In this document: piece by piece, positions 32,419-39,601 of the stretch
Layout of the letters: each line of letters starts with the position of its first letter
How positions within the stretch are numbered: position 1 is the first letter of the stretch
NCBI GenBank assembly: GCA_015060735.1
Contig: SUXX01000018.1
Location: forward strand, 1 to 39,601
Reading direction: 5' to 3'
DNA length: 39,601 nt
DNA from: Bacteroides sp.
GTDB lineage: Bacteria; Bacteroidota; Bacteroidia; Bacteroidales; Bacteroidaceae
The notes under the pieces: generated by a model
The model's database searches: none
Seen by the model: only the letters and a program-made list of their open reading frames with translations
What the model was told of the DNA's origin: nothing
Made by a program: the position numbers and the translations under genes

Positions 32419-35241
32419 ATGACAAATTTTATCAAAAGACTATTCACAGCCCTTCTTGTATTGGGAGGTACTGTATTGGCATCGGCTCAACAACCGCAAA
32501 TGCCCCCTATCCCTACAGATCCCAATGTCCGTATAGGCAAACTAGAAAACGGATTGACATACTACATCCGTCACAATGAGCTACCCGAAGATCGTGCCGA
32601 TTTCTACATTGCACAAAAGGTCGGTTCTATCCTAGAAGAAGAAAATCAACGTGGTTTGGCTCACTTCTTGGAACACATGTGTTTCAACGGAACGACCAAC
32701 TTTCCGGGCAAATCATTGATTAACTATCTGGAAACCATTGGAGTCCGTTTCGGTGAAAACTTGAATGCATATACCAGCATCGATGAAACAGTTTACAACA
32801 TAGCTAATGTACCTGTCATCCGTGATGGCATCGTAGACTCTTGTCTCCTCATCCTCCACGATTGGGCCAACGATTTAACCCTCGATCCAAAAGAAATTGA
32901 CAACGAACGCGGTGTCATTCATGAAGAATGGCGTACCGGTCAGGGTGCCATGATGCGTATGTACGAACAAACACTTCCAAAAGCTTTTGAAGGAAGTAAG
33001 TATGGTCATCGTCTTCCTATCGGTACCATCGAAGTGATTGACAACTTCCCGTATCAGGCTCTCCGTGACTATTACGAGAAATGGTATCGTCCCGACCAAC
33101 AAGGTATCGTGGTGGTAGGTGACGTGGATGTAGACAAGGTAGAAGCTAAAATCAAGGAAATCTTCTCACCCATCGAAATGCCTGCCAATGCTGCTGAACG
33201 TGTATATGAAAAGGTACCCGATAACAAGGAACCTATCATCACCATTGCTAAGGATAAGGAACAACCCTCGACCATGATTTACATCTGGCACAAGCATCCG
33301 GCCACTCCGAAAGAAATAAAAGGTCAAATGGGATATTTAGTGCAGAACTATATGTTCTCAATGATTGCCAGCATGTTAAATGCACGTTTGGAAGAATTAC
33401 GACAAAGTGCCAATCCTCCATTCATTATGGCTGCCACTGAAGATACCGATTTCTTGCTAACTAAAAATCCTCAAGCATTTGCTGGGATTGCCATCAGTAA
33501 AGAAGACGGCATCCCAACTGCAATTTCAGCATTGGTTCGCGAAATTGAGCGTGCTCGCAAGTTCGGTTTCACTGCCTCAGAATATGCTCGTGCCAAAGCT
33601 GATTATCTCCGTGCATTGGAGTCTGCATACAATGAACGCGACAAGATGAAAAACAATCAGTACGTGCAGGAATACATCAGTCATTTCATTGACAATGAAC
33701 CAATTCCTGGCATCGAATTCGAATACGCACAAATGAATCAGTTAGCTAACATGATTCCAGTGGAAGCTATCAACCAAATTCTTCCGCAAATAGTTACCGA
33801 TGAAAACATCGTTATTAATATCTTTGGTCCGGACAAGGAAGGTATGGTTTATCCAACTGAAGCTGAAATCTTGGACATATTAAACAATACCAAGGCAGAA
33901 GAAATAACGGCCTATGTAGATAAGGTATCGGATGAACCATTGATGAAGGAAACCCCAAAAGCCGGTAAGATTGTAAAAACAGAAGAGGGACCGTTCGGAT
34001 CTACCGCCCTTACTTTATCCAACGGTGTGCGTGTAGTGGTGAAGAATACCGACTTCAAGGCGGATGAAATCCGTATGACTGCATTTAGTCCTGGTGGTAC
34101 TTCTATCTTTGGAACAGGCGAAGCCCTTCAAGTGAAGATGTTGAACTCAGTAGCTGGTCTCGGCGGTTTAGGTAATTTCAGCAACGTAGATTTGGAAAAA
34201 GTATTGGCAGGTAAAAAAGCAAGTATCAGTGCTTCTGTCAACGGTCTGACCGAAAGAGTGAACGGTAGTTGCTCACCAAAGGACTTGGAAACATTGATGC
34301 AATTAGTTTATTTGACTTTCACTGCTCCTCGTATGGACGATGCCGCATTCGAATCATTCAAGCAACGTACCAAGGCTTCCCTTGCTAATCAAGAAGCAGA
34401 CCCGATGATTGCTTTAAGCGATACGTTAAATAAAGAAATGTACGGCAACCACCCAATGGCTATGCGTGTGAAAGCTGAAATGATTGACCAAATAGATTAC
34501 AACCGCATTATGGAAATGTACAAGGACCGTTTCAAGGAAGCCGGTGACTTTACATTCCTATTTGTCGGTAACATCAATTTGGAAGAAGCCAAGCCGTTAA
34601 TTGAAACTTACCTCGGTGGTTTACCAACGATCAACCGTAAGGAAAACTTCAAGGACATTAAGATGGACATCCAAAAAGGTGCTCGCAAGAACTTGTTTGA
34701 AAAGCAAATGGAAACTCCGAAGGCAACTGTGCTGAACATCATCTCGGGTAACTGCCCATTCAATTTGAAAAACAGTTTGTTGATGACCATGCTTTCGCAA
34801 ACCATGGATATGGTTTATACAGAAACCATCCGTGAAAAGGAAGGTGCATCATACGGAGTAGGTACTGCTGGACAACTGAACTGTTATCCGAAAGAAGAAG
34901 CCATCTTCCAAATCGTATTTGACACCGACCCTGCCAAGCGTGAAAAGATGGAACAGATTGTGATGAGCGAACTTCAGAAGGTAGCACAAGAAGGTCCACG
35001 TCCGGAACATCTAGCTAAAGTAAAGGAATTCTTGTTGAAGAAACATCTTGAAAACATGAAAGAAAACGGTTATTGGGTGAATCAACTGGTTGAATACTAT
35101 TTCAGCAATGCCGACATGAACACCGGCTATGATAAGCTGGTGAACGAGCTAACCGTGGAAGATGTAAAAAACTTCACTAAGGCTTTGCTTGACCAAGGTA
35201 ACATTATCGAAGTAACCATGACTGCTGAAGGAACAAAATGA
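32419..35241 (+). CDS. M16-family metalloprotease (pitrilysin type), exported
   Basis: A 940-residue zinc peptidase with a signal peptide (cleavage near ASA-QQ, residues 23-24). The inverted zinc motif HFLEH gives ligands His82 and His86 with catalytic Glu85, and Glu163 in DNERGVIHEEW is the third ligand. A second, non-catalytic M16 half begins near residue 510 (SNGVRVVVKNTDFKADEIR), making the pitrilysin-like two-halves architecture. It probably degrades small peptides in the periplasm. Its stop overlaps the next ATG as ATGA, so it is coupled to the DUF5687 membrane protein gene. Confidence 0.93.
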   Translation: MTNFIKRLFTALLVLGGTVLASAQQPQMPPIPTDPNVRIGKLENGLTYYIRHNELPEDRADFYIAQKVGSILEEENQRGLAHFLEHMCFNGTTNFPGKSLINYLETIGVRFGENLNAYTSIDETVYNIANVPVIRDGIVDSCLLILHDWANDLTLDPKEIDNERGVIHEEWRTGQGAMMRMYEQTLPKAFEGSKYGHRLPIGTIEVIDNFPYQALRDYYEKWYRPDQQGIVVVGDVDVDKVEAKIKEIFSPIEMPANAAERVYEKVPDNKEPIITIAKDKEQPSTMIYIWHKHPATPKEIKGQMGYLVQNYMFSMIASMLNARLEELRQSANPPFIMAATEDTDFLLTKNPQAFAGIAISKEDGIPTAISALVREIERARKFGFTASEYARAKADYLRALESAYNERDKMKNNQYVQEYISHFIDNEPIPGIEFEYAQMNQLANMIPVEAINQILPQIVTDENIVINIFGPDKEGMVYPTEAEILDILNNTKAEEITAYVDKVSDEPLMKETPKAGKIVKTEEGPFGSTALTLSNGVRVVVKNTDFKADEIRMTAFSPGGTSIFGTGEALQVKMLNSVAGLGGLGNFSNVDLEKVLAGKKASISASVNGLTERVNGSCSPKDLETLMQLVYLTFTAPRMDDAAFESFKQRTKASLANQEADPMIALSDTLNKEMYGNHPMAMRVKAEMIDQIDYNRIMEMYKDRFKEAGDFTFLFVGNINLEEAKPLIETYLGGLPTINRKENFKDIKMDIQKGARKNLFEKQMETPKATVLNIISGNCPFNLKNSLLMTMLSQTMDMVYTETIREKEGASYGVGTAGQLNCYPKEEAIFQIVFDTDPAKREKMEQIVMSELQKVAQEGPRPEHLAKVKEFLLKKHLENMKENGYWVNQLVEYYFSNADMNTGYDKLVNELTVEDVKNFTKALLDQGNIIEVTMTAEGTK

Positions 35242-36728
35242 ATCTCTACAAGATAATTAAACAGAATCAGAAACTGGCGGAGAAGCGGAATCCGGCATTC
35301 GACACGAACCGCTTCGCCAAGTTCCTGATGTATTTTATGATTGTATATTGGGCAGCATTATTCCTATTTATTGGGGTAATGCTCCCCTTTATGTTTGAGG
35401 GGCTGGTACCGAACATGGAACCTTACCATATCATGAACCAGGGTATCCTCTATGTAATGGCAGGCGACTTCCTGATGCGTTTCATGGCACAACCATCTGT
35501 GTCACAAGAAATCAAGCCCTATCTGTTGATGCCCGTCAAGCGGAAGAAGCTAATCAGCCTACTCCTCTTGAAATCGGGATTGGACGGTTATCAGTTCATC
35601 TGGTTCTTTGTGTATGTTCCCTTTGCCTTCCTCACCGTCATCCGTTTCTATGGATTCGGAGGAATGTTTCTTTATCTGTTAGGCCTTTGGCTCATCTTTG
35701 TGTTCAACAACTATTGGTATCTACTCTGCAAACTCTTGTTGGGCGAGAAGACACTTTGGTTGTTGCTTCCCATAGCGGTATTCGGCCTATTAGGAGCAGC
35801 CGAGTTCCTGTTGGATGGTCTGCCCATCAGTCGTTTCACGATGGATTTAGGCGAAGGCTTCATCGAAGGTAACCCGTTGAGTTTCTTATTTGTCATCGCT
35901 TGTATCGGTGTGATGTTTTTCATCAATCTGAAGCTTCAGCAACGGATGATCTACAATGAAATCTCAAAGAAGGAAGATACAAAAATCAAGCATGTATCGG
36001 AATATAAGTTCCTAGATAAGTATGGAGAAGTAGGTGAATACATCCGTCTGGAAATCAAGTTGATTACTCGAAACAAGACAGTGAAGACACAGTTCCGTAT
36101 GGGGGTTATTGTAATGATGGCTTTCTCGCTCTTGTTGGCCTTTACGGATGTATACGACGGTACAGGCATGACCAAGTTTATCTGCTTATACAATTATGCC
36201 GTATTACCAATCATGACTTTGGGACAAGTAATGTGTTTTGAAGGTAACTACATTGATGGACTGATGAGTAGAAAGGAATCTATCTTCAACTTGCTCCGTG
36301 CCAAGTATTACTTGACTACACTGATTATTCTGGTTCCTTTACTCTTTATGATATTCCCGATAACTAAAGGAAAGATTACCCTTTTAATGGCGATTGCCTA
36401 TCTGATATTTGTCGTGGGGTTTGTCTTCTTCATGTTATTGCAACTGGCAGTGTACAACACCCGTACGCTTCCACTCAATGCCAATTTAATGAAGAGCAAC
36501 AAGAGTAGTAATTGGATTCAAGGATTGATAACAAGCTTTGCTTTCTTCCTTCCATTTATGATTGATACGACATTAACAGCTCTTTTTCCGGCAGAAGTTG
36601 CACACATCATCCTGATTGTCATTGGTCTTGGATTCATCGCCACACACAATCTTTGGATTAAGAACATCTACAAGCGTTTCATGAAAAGACGATATCAGAA
36701 TATGGAGGAATTCCGTGCATCAAGATGA
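35238..36728 (+). CDS. DUF5687 family membrane protein, probable ABC permease
   Basis: The 496-residue protein is highly hydrophobic, with about ten membrane segments (for example FLMYFMIVYWAALFLFIGVM near residues 29-50 and IIVIGLGFIATHNLWI near the end). Amphipathic cytosolic parts lie between them (about 225-285 and 400-425). It resembles the DUF5687 family of Bacteroidota, thought to be ABC export permeases; an ATPase gene follows directly. It begins in an ATGA overlap with the M16 protease. Substrate is unknown. Confidence 0.78.
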   Translation: MNLYKIIKQNQKLAEKRNPAFDTNRFAKFLMYFMIVYWAALFLFIGVMLPFMFEGLVPNMEPYHIMNQGILYVMAGDFLMRFMAQPSVSQEIKPYLLMPVKRKKLISLLLLKSGLDGYQFIWFFVYVPFAFLTVIRFYGFGGMFLYLLGLWLIFVFNNYWYLLCKLLLGEKTLWLLLPIAVFGLLGAAEFLLDGLPISRFTMDLGEGFIEGNPLSFLFVIACIGVMFFINLKLQQRMIYNEISKKEDTKIKHVSEYKFLDKYGEVGEYIRLEIKLITRNKTVKTQFRMGVIVMMAFSLLLAFTDVYDGTGMTKFICLYNYAVLPIMTLGQVMCFEGNYIDGLMSRKESIFNLLRAKYYLTTLIILVPLLFMIFPITKGKITLLMAIAYLIFVVGFVFFMLLQLAVYNTRTLPLNANLMKSNKSSNWIQGLITSFAFFLPFMIDTTLTALFPAEVAHIILIVIGLGFIATHNLWIKNIYKRFMKRRYQNMEEFRASR

Positions 36729-36747
36729 CACTAAAGGTAAAAGTATT

Positions 36748-37461
36748 ATGGAAATAAAGATAGAACAACTTAGAAAGAACTTCGGCGAAAAAGTTGCCGT
36801 AGATATAGATACGTACACCATCCATAGCGGTGATATGCTGGGATTGGTAGGAAACAATGGTGCCGGTAAGACCACCCTTTTCCGATTGATGCTCGACTTG
36901 CTGAAAGCAGACAACGGAAGCGTACATATCGGCGAAAACAATGTGTGTGAAAACGAAGATTGGAAAGCACATACCGGTGCATTCATCGACGATGGCTTCT
37001 TGATTGATTACCTCACTCCGGAAGAATATTTCTACTTCGTGGGCAAGATGTATGGCATGAAGAAGGAAAAAGTGGATGAACGTGTCGCCCAGTTCGAACG
37101 CTTCATGAACGGAGAGGTCATCGGTCACAAGAAACTAATCCGTGACTATTCCGCTGGTAACAAGCAGAAGATTGGTATCATCTCTGCCCTCCTCCATCAA
37201 CCACAAGTATTGATTCTCGACGAACCATTCAACTTCCTCGACCCAAGTTCGCAATCCATCATCAAACATTTGTTGAAGGAATACAACCAACAAACAGGTG
37301 CTACCATTTTGGTTTCAAGTCACAACTTAAACCATACGGTGGATGTTTGTCCCCGCATCGCCTTGATGGAACATGGACACATCATCCGAGATATTGACAA
37401 CCGTGATAATTCGGCAGAGAAGGAATTGGAAGATTATTTTAATGTAAATGTGATAGAATGA
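36748..37461 (+). CDS. ABC transporter ATP-binding protein
   Basis: This 237-residue ATPase would energise the neighbouring DUF5687 permease. It has Walker A GNNGAGKTT (near 39-47), a signature-like YSAGNKQKIG in place of LSGGQ, Walker B VLILDEPFNFLD and the switch His in VSSHNL. The frame could start at 36715, inside the upstream gene, but MEIKIEQLRKNFGEK from ATG 36748 is the usual ATPase start; a purine-rich stretch TAAAGGTAAAAG precedes it. Its stop overlaps the next start as ATGA. Confidence 0.92.
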   Translation: MEIKIEQLRKNFGEKVAVDIDTYTIHSGDMLGLVGNNGAGKTTLFRLMLDLLKADNGSVHIGENNVCENEDWKAHTGAFIDDGFLIDYLTPEEYFYFVGKMYGMKKEKVDERVAQFERFMNGEVIGHKKLIRDYSAGNKQKIGIISALLHQPQVLILDEPFNFLDPSSQSIIKHLLKEYNQQTGATILVSSHNLNHTVDVCPRIALMEHGHIIRDIDNRDNSAEKELEDYFNVNVIE

Positions 37462-37964
37462 AAAGATTCCATTGGCTGATTCTATGTACCTTGGCATTCC
37501 TTTTAGGAAGTTGCCGAACCGTCGCTCCCCGATACAATTATCAAGAGTTGGCGAAAGCCTCTATCCGATTGGGCATGGACATCGACATGGAAGACAATCA
37601 CGCCTTATACGTAGAATCGGCCAACTGGATAGGTGTTCCCTATCGGGGCGGGGGTACAACAAAACGAGGTGTGGATTGTTCAGGATTGACCTTTGCTATA
37701 TATAATAAGGTGTATCGCAAAAGTCTCGAACGAAATTCCGATGACCAACGAAAGAAGGATTGCCGGAAGGTCAAGAAAGGAAAGCTGAAAGAAGGCGACT
37801 TGGTGTTTTTCCACAACGGAAGGAAAAAGAAACGAGCCACCCACGTAGGCATCTACCTAAAAGACCGCAAATTTATCCATGCCAGCACCAGCCAAGGAGT
37901 CATCATCAGTCAATTGGATGAAGAGTATTGGGACAAGCATTGGTTAAGCGGTGGAAGACCTTAA
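37458..37964 (+). CDS. NlpC/P60 family lipoprotein (peptidoglycan hydrolase)
   Basis: The 168-residue lipoprotein has a signal ending LLGS|C at Cys19 and an NlpC/P60 cysteine-peptidase domain. The catalytic residues are Cys74 (VDCSGL), His129 (THVGIYL) and the third polar residue His141 (KFIHAST). Such enzymes cut gamma-D-Glu-diamino acid bonds in the cell wall. It overlaps the ABC ATPase gene by ATGA and is the last gene of the protease-permease-ATPase-hydrolase operon. Its substrate is inferred from the family. Confidence 0.93.
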   Translation: MKRFHWLILCTLAFLLGSCRTVAPRYNYQELAKASIRLGMDIDMEDNHALYVESANWIGVPYRGGGTTKRGVDCSGLTFAIYNKVYRKSLERNSDDQRKKDCRKVKKGKLKEGDLVFFHNGRKKKRATHVGIYLKDRKFIHASTSQGVIISQLDEEYWDKHWLSGGRP

Positions 37965-37973
37965 GCAAAAACA

Positions 37974-38022
37974 TGAAGGCGTTTCGAGTAAAACGTGATG
38001 ACGTAAGAAAAAAACGCCTTCA
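37974..38022. repeat. Inverted repeat downstream of the NlpC gene
   Basis: TGAAGGCGTTT (37974-37984) and AAACGCCTTCA (38012-38022) form perfect 11-bp arms around a 27-nt region that itself contains ACGT-GATG-ACGT. There is no T-run, so a Rho-independent terminator role is doubtful. Related words occur at 11290-11356. Confidence 0.55.
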
Positions 38023-38048
38023 CATCTACAAAAAAGGAATAAAAAGTT

Positions 38049-38079
38049 TTTGCCAATCCAAATAAAAGAAGTAATTTTG
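38049..38079 (+). promoter_or_regulatory. Promoter of rplU-rpmA
   Basis: TTTG (38049-38052), a 19-bp spacer and TAATTTTG (38072-38079) match the Bacteroidota consensus in both boxes and spacing. Confidence 0.85.
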
Positions 38080-38085
38080 CAGCCG

Positions 38086-38164
38086 ATTGAGACCGTGGAG
38101 GTAGAAAAGCAATCTCAAGTGAGGTTCACCTTGCGGTAAAAACCGTTTAATATTAAATAATAAA
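38086..38164 (+). promoter_or_regulatory. Structured 5' leader of rplU (possible L21 autoregulatory site)
   Basis: About 79 nt of leader can fold into stems: TGAGA...TCTCA (near 38088-38116), AGGT-TC-ACCT (near 38122-38131) and CGGT-AAAA-ACCG (38134-38145). Ribosomal protein operons often carry such leaders for feedback control. Whether L21 binds here is inferred, not shown. Confidence 0.45.
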
Positions 38165-38482
38165 ATGTACGTAATTGTAGAAATTAACGGTCAGCAGTTC
38201 AAGGCTGAAGAAGGCAAGAAGCTGTTTGTACACCACATTCAGAATGCTGAAAACGGCGCAACTGTTGAATTTGAAAAGGTATTGTTGGTAGACAACAATG
38301 GTGCTGTAACTGTAGGTGCTCCTACTGTAGAAGGTGCTAAGGTCGTTTGTGAAGTAGTTTCTCCGCTTGTAAAGGGTGACAAGGTTCTTGTTTTCCACAA
38401 GAAGAGAAGAAAAGGTTACAGAAAACTGAACGGTCACCGTCAACAGTTTACTGAATTGACTATTAAACAAGTTATTGCTTAA
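38165..38482 (+). CDS. rplU: 50S ribosomal protein L21
   Basis: The 105-residue protein is a normal-length L21, a component of the large subunit that contacts 23S rRNA. It starts [19 protein letters not shown] and ends in the basic region [20 protein letters not shown]. The ATG is preceded by an A/T-rich leader. rpmA follows after 21 bp, the universal rplU-rpmA arrangement. Confidence 0.99.
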   Translation: MYVIVEINGQQFKAEEGKKLFVHHIQNAENGATVEFEKVLLVDNNGAVTVGAPTVEGAKVVCEVVSPLVKGDKVLVFHKKRRKGYRKLNGHRQQFTELTIKQVIA

Positions 38483-38503
38483 TCATTTAAAAAGTAAGAA
38501 GAC

Positions 38504-38764
38504 ATGGCACATAAGAAAGGTGTAGGTAGTTCTAAGAACGGCCGCGAATCAGCAAGTAAGAGATTAGGCGTTAAGATTTACGGTGGTCAGGCTTGTAAGG
38601 CTGGTAATATCATCGTTCGTCAGAGAGGTACTGAATTCCACCCGGGTAACAACATCGGTATGGGTAAGGACCACACTCTTTTCGCTTTGGTAGATGGTAC
38701 AGTTAACTTCAAGGTAGGTCGCGAAGACAAGCGAGTTGTTTCCGTAATCCCAGCTGAAGCTTAA
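38504..38764 (+). CDS. rpmA: 50S ribosomal protein L27
   Basis: L27 sits near the peptidyl transferase centre of the large subunit. The 86-residue protein begins [19 protein letters not shown] and contains [20 protein letters not shown] and [13 protein letters not shown], the full family pattern. Its N-terminus has no extra cleavable segment of the Firmicutes type. It lies 21 bp downstream of rplU and ends before a terminator. Confidence 0.99.
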   Translation: MAHKKGVGSSKNGRESASKRLGVKIYGGQACKAGNIIVRQRGTEFHPGNNIGMGKDHTLFALVDGTVNFKVGREDKRVVSVIPAEA

Positions 38765-38785
38765 TCAGTTACACATAAACGGTAT

Positions 38786-38822
38786 AAAAAAGGCTCACTT
38801 CAAAAGAAGTTGAGCCTTTTTT
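38786..38822 (+). terminator. Terminator of rplU-rpmA
   Basis: AAAAAAGGCTCACTT pairs with AAGTTGAGCCTTTTTT with one bulged base, with a short loop and a terminal T-run. Confidence 0.88.
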
Positions 38823-38846
38823 CGTACACCCTATCAAAATTTTCTA

Positions 38847-38854
38847 TATCTTTG
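38847..38854 (+). promoter_or_regulatory. Promoter -7 box of serS
   Basis: TATCTTTG, 35 bp upstream of the serS ATG, matches TAnnTTTG exactly. The -33 box is not clear. Confidence 0.65.
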
Positions 38855-38889
38855 CGTTTCATTTAAGGAAATTATAAAAAAACACCGAT

Positions 38890-39601
38890 ATGCTTACCAT
38901 CAAACAAATTACAGACAACACGGAAGCCGTTATCCGTGGATTGGAAAAGAAGCATTTCAAGAATGCACAAGAAACCATTGAACAAGTGCTCGCTTTCAAC
39001 GACAAGCGTAAAAGCACTCAGAATGTACTCGATAAGAACTTGGCGGAAGTAAACGCCATCTCGAAGTCCATCGGTATGCTCATGAAGGAAGGCAAGAAGG
39101 ACGAAGCCGAAGCTGCCAAGGCTCGCGTGGCTGAAATCAAGGAAGCCAACAAGACGCTGCAAGCTGAAATGGACAAGGCGCAGGAAGACTTGAACAACTT
39201 GCTCTACACCATCCCTAACATCCCTTACGATGAAGTGCCCGAAGGCAAGACTGCCGAAGACAACGTCGTGGAAAAGACCGGTGGTATGGAAACTGAACTT
39301 CCGGAAAATGCTCTTCCTCACTGGGAATTGGCAAAGAAGTATGACTTGATTGACTTCGACCTCGGTGTGAAGATTACCGGTGCAGGCTTCCCTGTATATA
39401 AAGGTAAGGGTGCCCAGTTGCAACGTGCCCTCATCAACTTCTTCCTGGACGAGGCCCGCAAGTCAGGCTATACGGAAATCATGCCTCCTACCCTCGTGAA
39501 TGCTGCATCGGGTTATGGTACCGGTCAGTTGCCCGACAAGGAAGGTCAGATGTATCATTGCCAGCTCGACGACTTGTACTTGATTCCGACTGCCGAAGTG
39601 C
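38890..39601 (+). CDS. serS: Seryl-tRNA synthetase (5' part)
   Basis: SerRS charges tRNA-Ser. The window holds the first 237 codons; the gene runs past the right edge. The N-terminal coiled-coil arm that clamps tRNA-Ser is clear (about residues 28-105, Lys/Glu/Ala-rich heptads with NKTLQAEMDKAQEDLNNLLY). It then has HWELAKKYDLIDFDLGVKITG and the start of the class II catalytic core (YKGKGAQLQRALINFFLDEA, EIMPPTLV, YLIPTAEV). The start at 38890 gives MLTIKQITDN. It stands alone behind its own -7 box. Confidence 0.95.
   Translation, partial: MLTIKQITDNTEAVIRGLEKKHFKNAQETIEQVLAFNDKRKSTQNVLDKNLAEVNAISKSIGMLMKEGKKDEAEAAKARVAEIKEANKTLQAEMDKAQEDLNNLLYTIPNIPYDEVPEGKTAEDNVVEKTGGMETELPENALPHWELAKKYDLIDFDLGVKITGAGFPVYKGKGAQLQRALINFFLDEARKSGYTEIMPPTLVNAASGYGTGQLPDKEGQMYHCQLDDLYLIPTAEV

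Noticed and set aside
1-39601. tRNA, rRNA, CRISPR, phage or transposon genes
   Set aside because: I saw no clover-leaf genes, regularly spaced repeats, integrase, transposase or phage structural genes. A tRNA search program was not available, so a missed tRNA cannot be fully excluded.

Overview
The window looks like core chromosome of a gut Bacteroidales bacterium, most likely Bacteroides or Phocaeicola. Three things point there. Promoters carry the Bacteroidota -7 box TAnnTTTG, often with a TTG/TTTG near -33, and start codons mostly lack a Shine-Dalgarno sequence. The gene families (RseC-RnfB-RnfC order, Nudix-type XylR with xylBA, DUF5687, DUF5063, transglutaminase lipoprotein, C_GCAxxG_C_C protein) are typical of that order. 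Codon use and base composition look even throughout. I see no prophage, transposase, integrase, CRISPR array, tRNA or rRNA. It is mainly housekeeping DNA, with some interesting intergenic elements.

Layout. 1-1596 (-): start of the Rnf ion-pumping operon (rseC, rnfB, rnfC cut by the window edge), with a palindromic repeat between rnfB and rnfC. 1859-3535 (+): two tandem cutC paralogs. 3605-8076 (-): lepA followed by a large transglutaminase-type lipoprotein. 8174-11215 (-): a small winged-helix protein, then the rarA / 2-hydroxyacid dehydrogenase / C_GCAxxG_C_C operon. 11216-11900: a gene-poor, hairpin-rich gap with a possible minus-strand transcript. 11901-16287 (+): glnS, a TPR protein, a DedA membrane protein and thiol peroxidase.

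16325-18943: divergent sugar-nucleotide genes, manC (-) and rfbA-rfbC (+). 18986-22555 (-): xylR-xylB-xylA. 22813-25414 (+): fabD and a cytoplasmic GH13 glycosidase. 25495-25597 (-): a probable small RNA with its own promoter and terminator. 25724-28125 (-): DUF5063 protein, RNase D-like exonuclease and RlmI-type methyltransferase. 28227-32260 (+): ftsK, lolA-like, trxB. 32419-37964 (+): M16 protease, DUF5687 membrane protein, ABC ATPase and NlpC/P60 lipoprotein, with 4-base ATGA overlaps at two of the three junctions. 38049-38764 (+): rplU-rpmA behind a structured leader. 38890-end (+): serS, cut by the window edge.

Convergent gene pairs are closed by strong bidirectional hairpin terminators, some containing the stop codons. 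Several open frames start upstream of, or inside, the -7 box; for these (glnS, manC, ftsK, DUF5063 protein) I give a corrected downstream start. The least explained items are the small RNA candidate near 25.5 kb, a dyad shared by two promoters, two dispersed palindromic repeat families, and the protease/ABC/NlpC operon.
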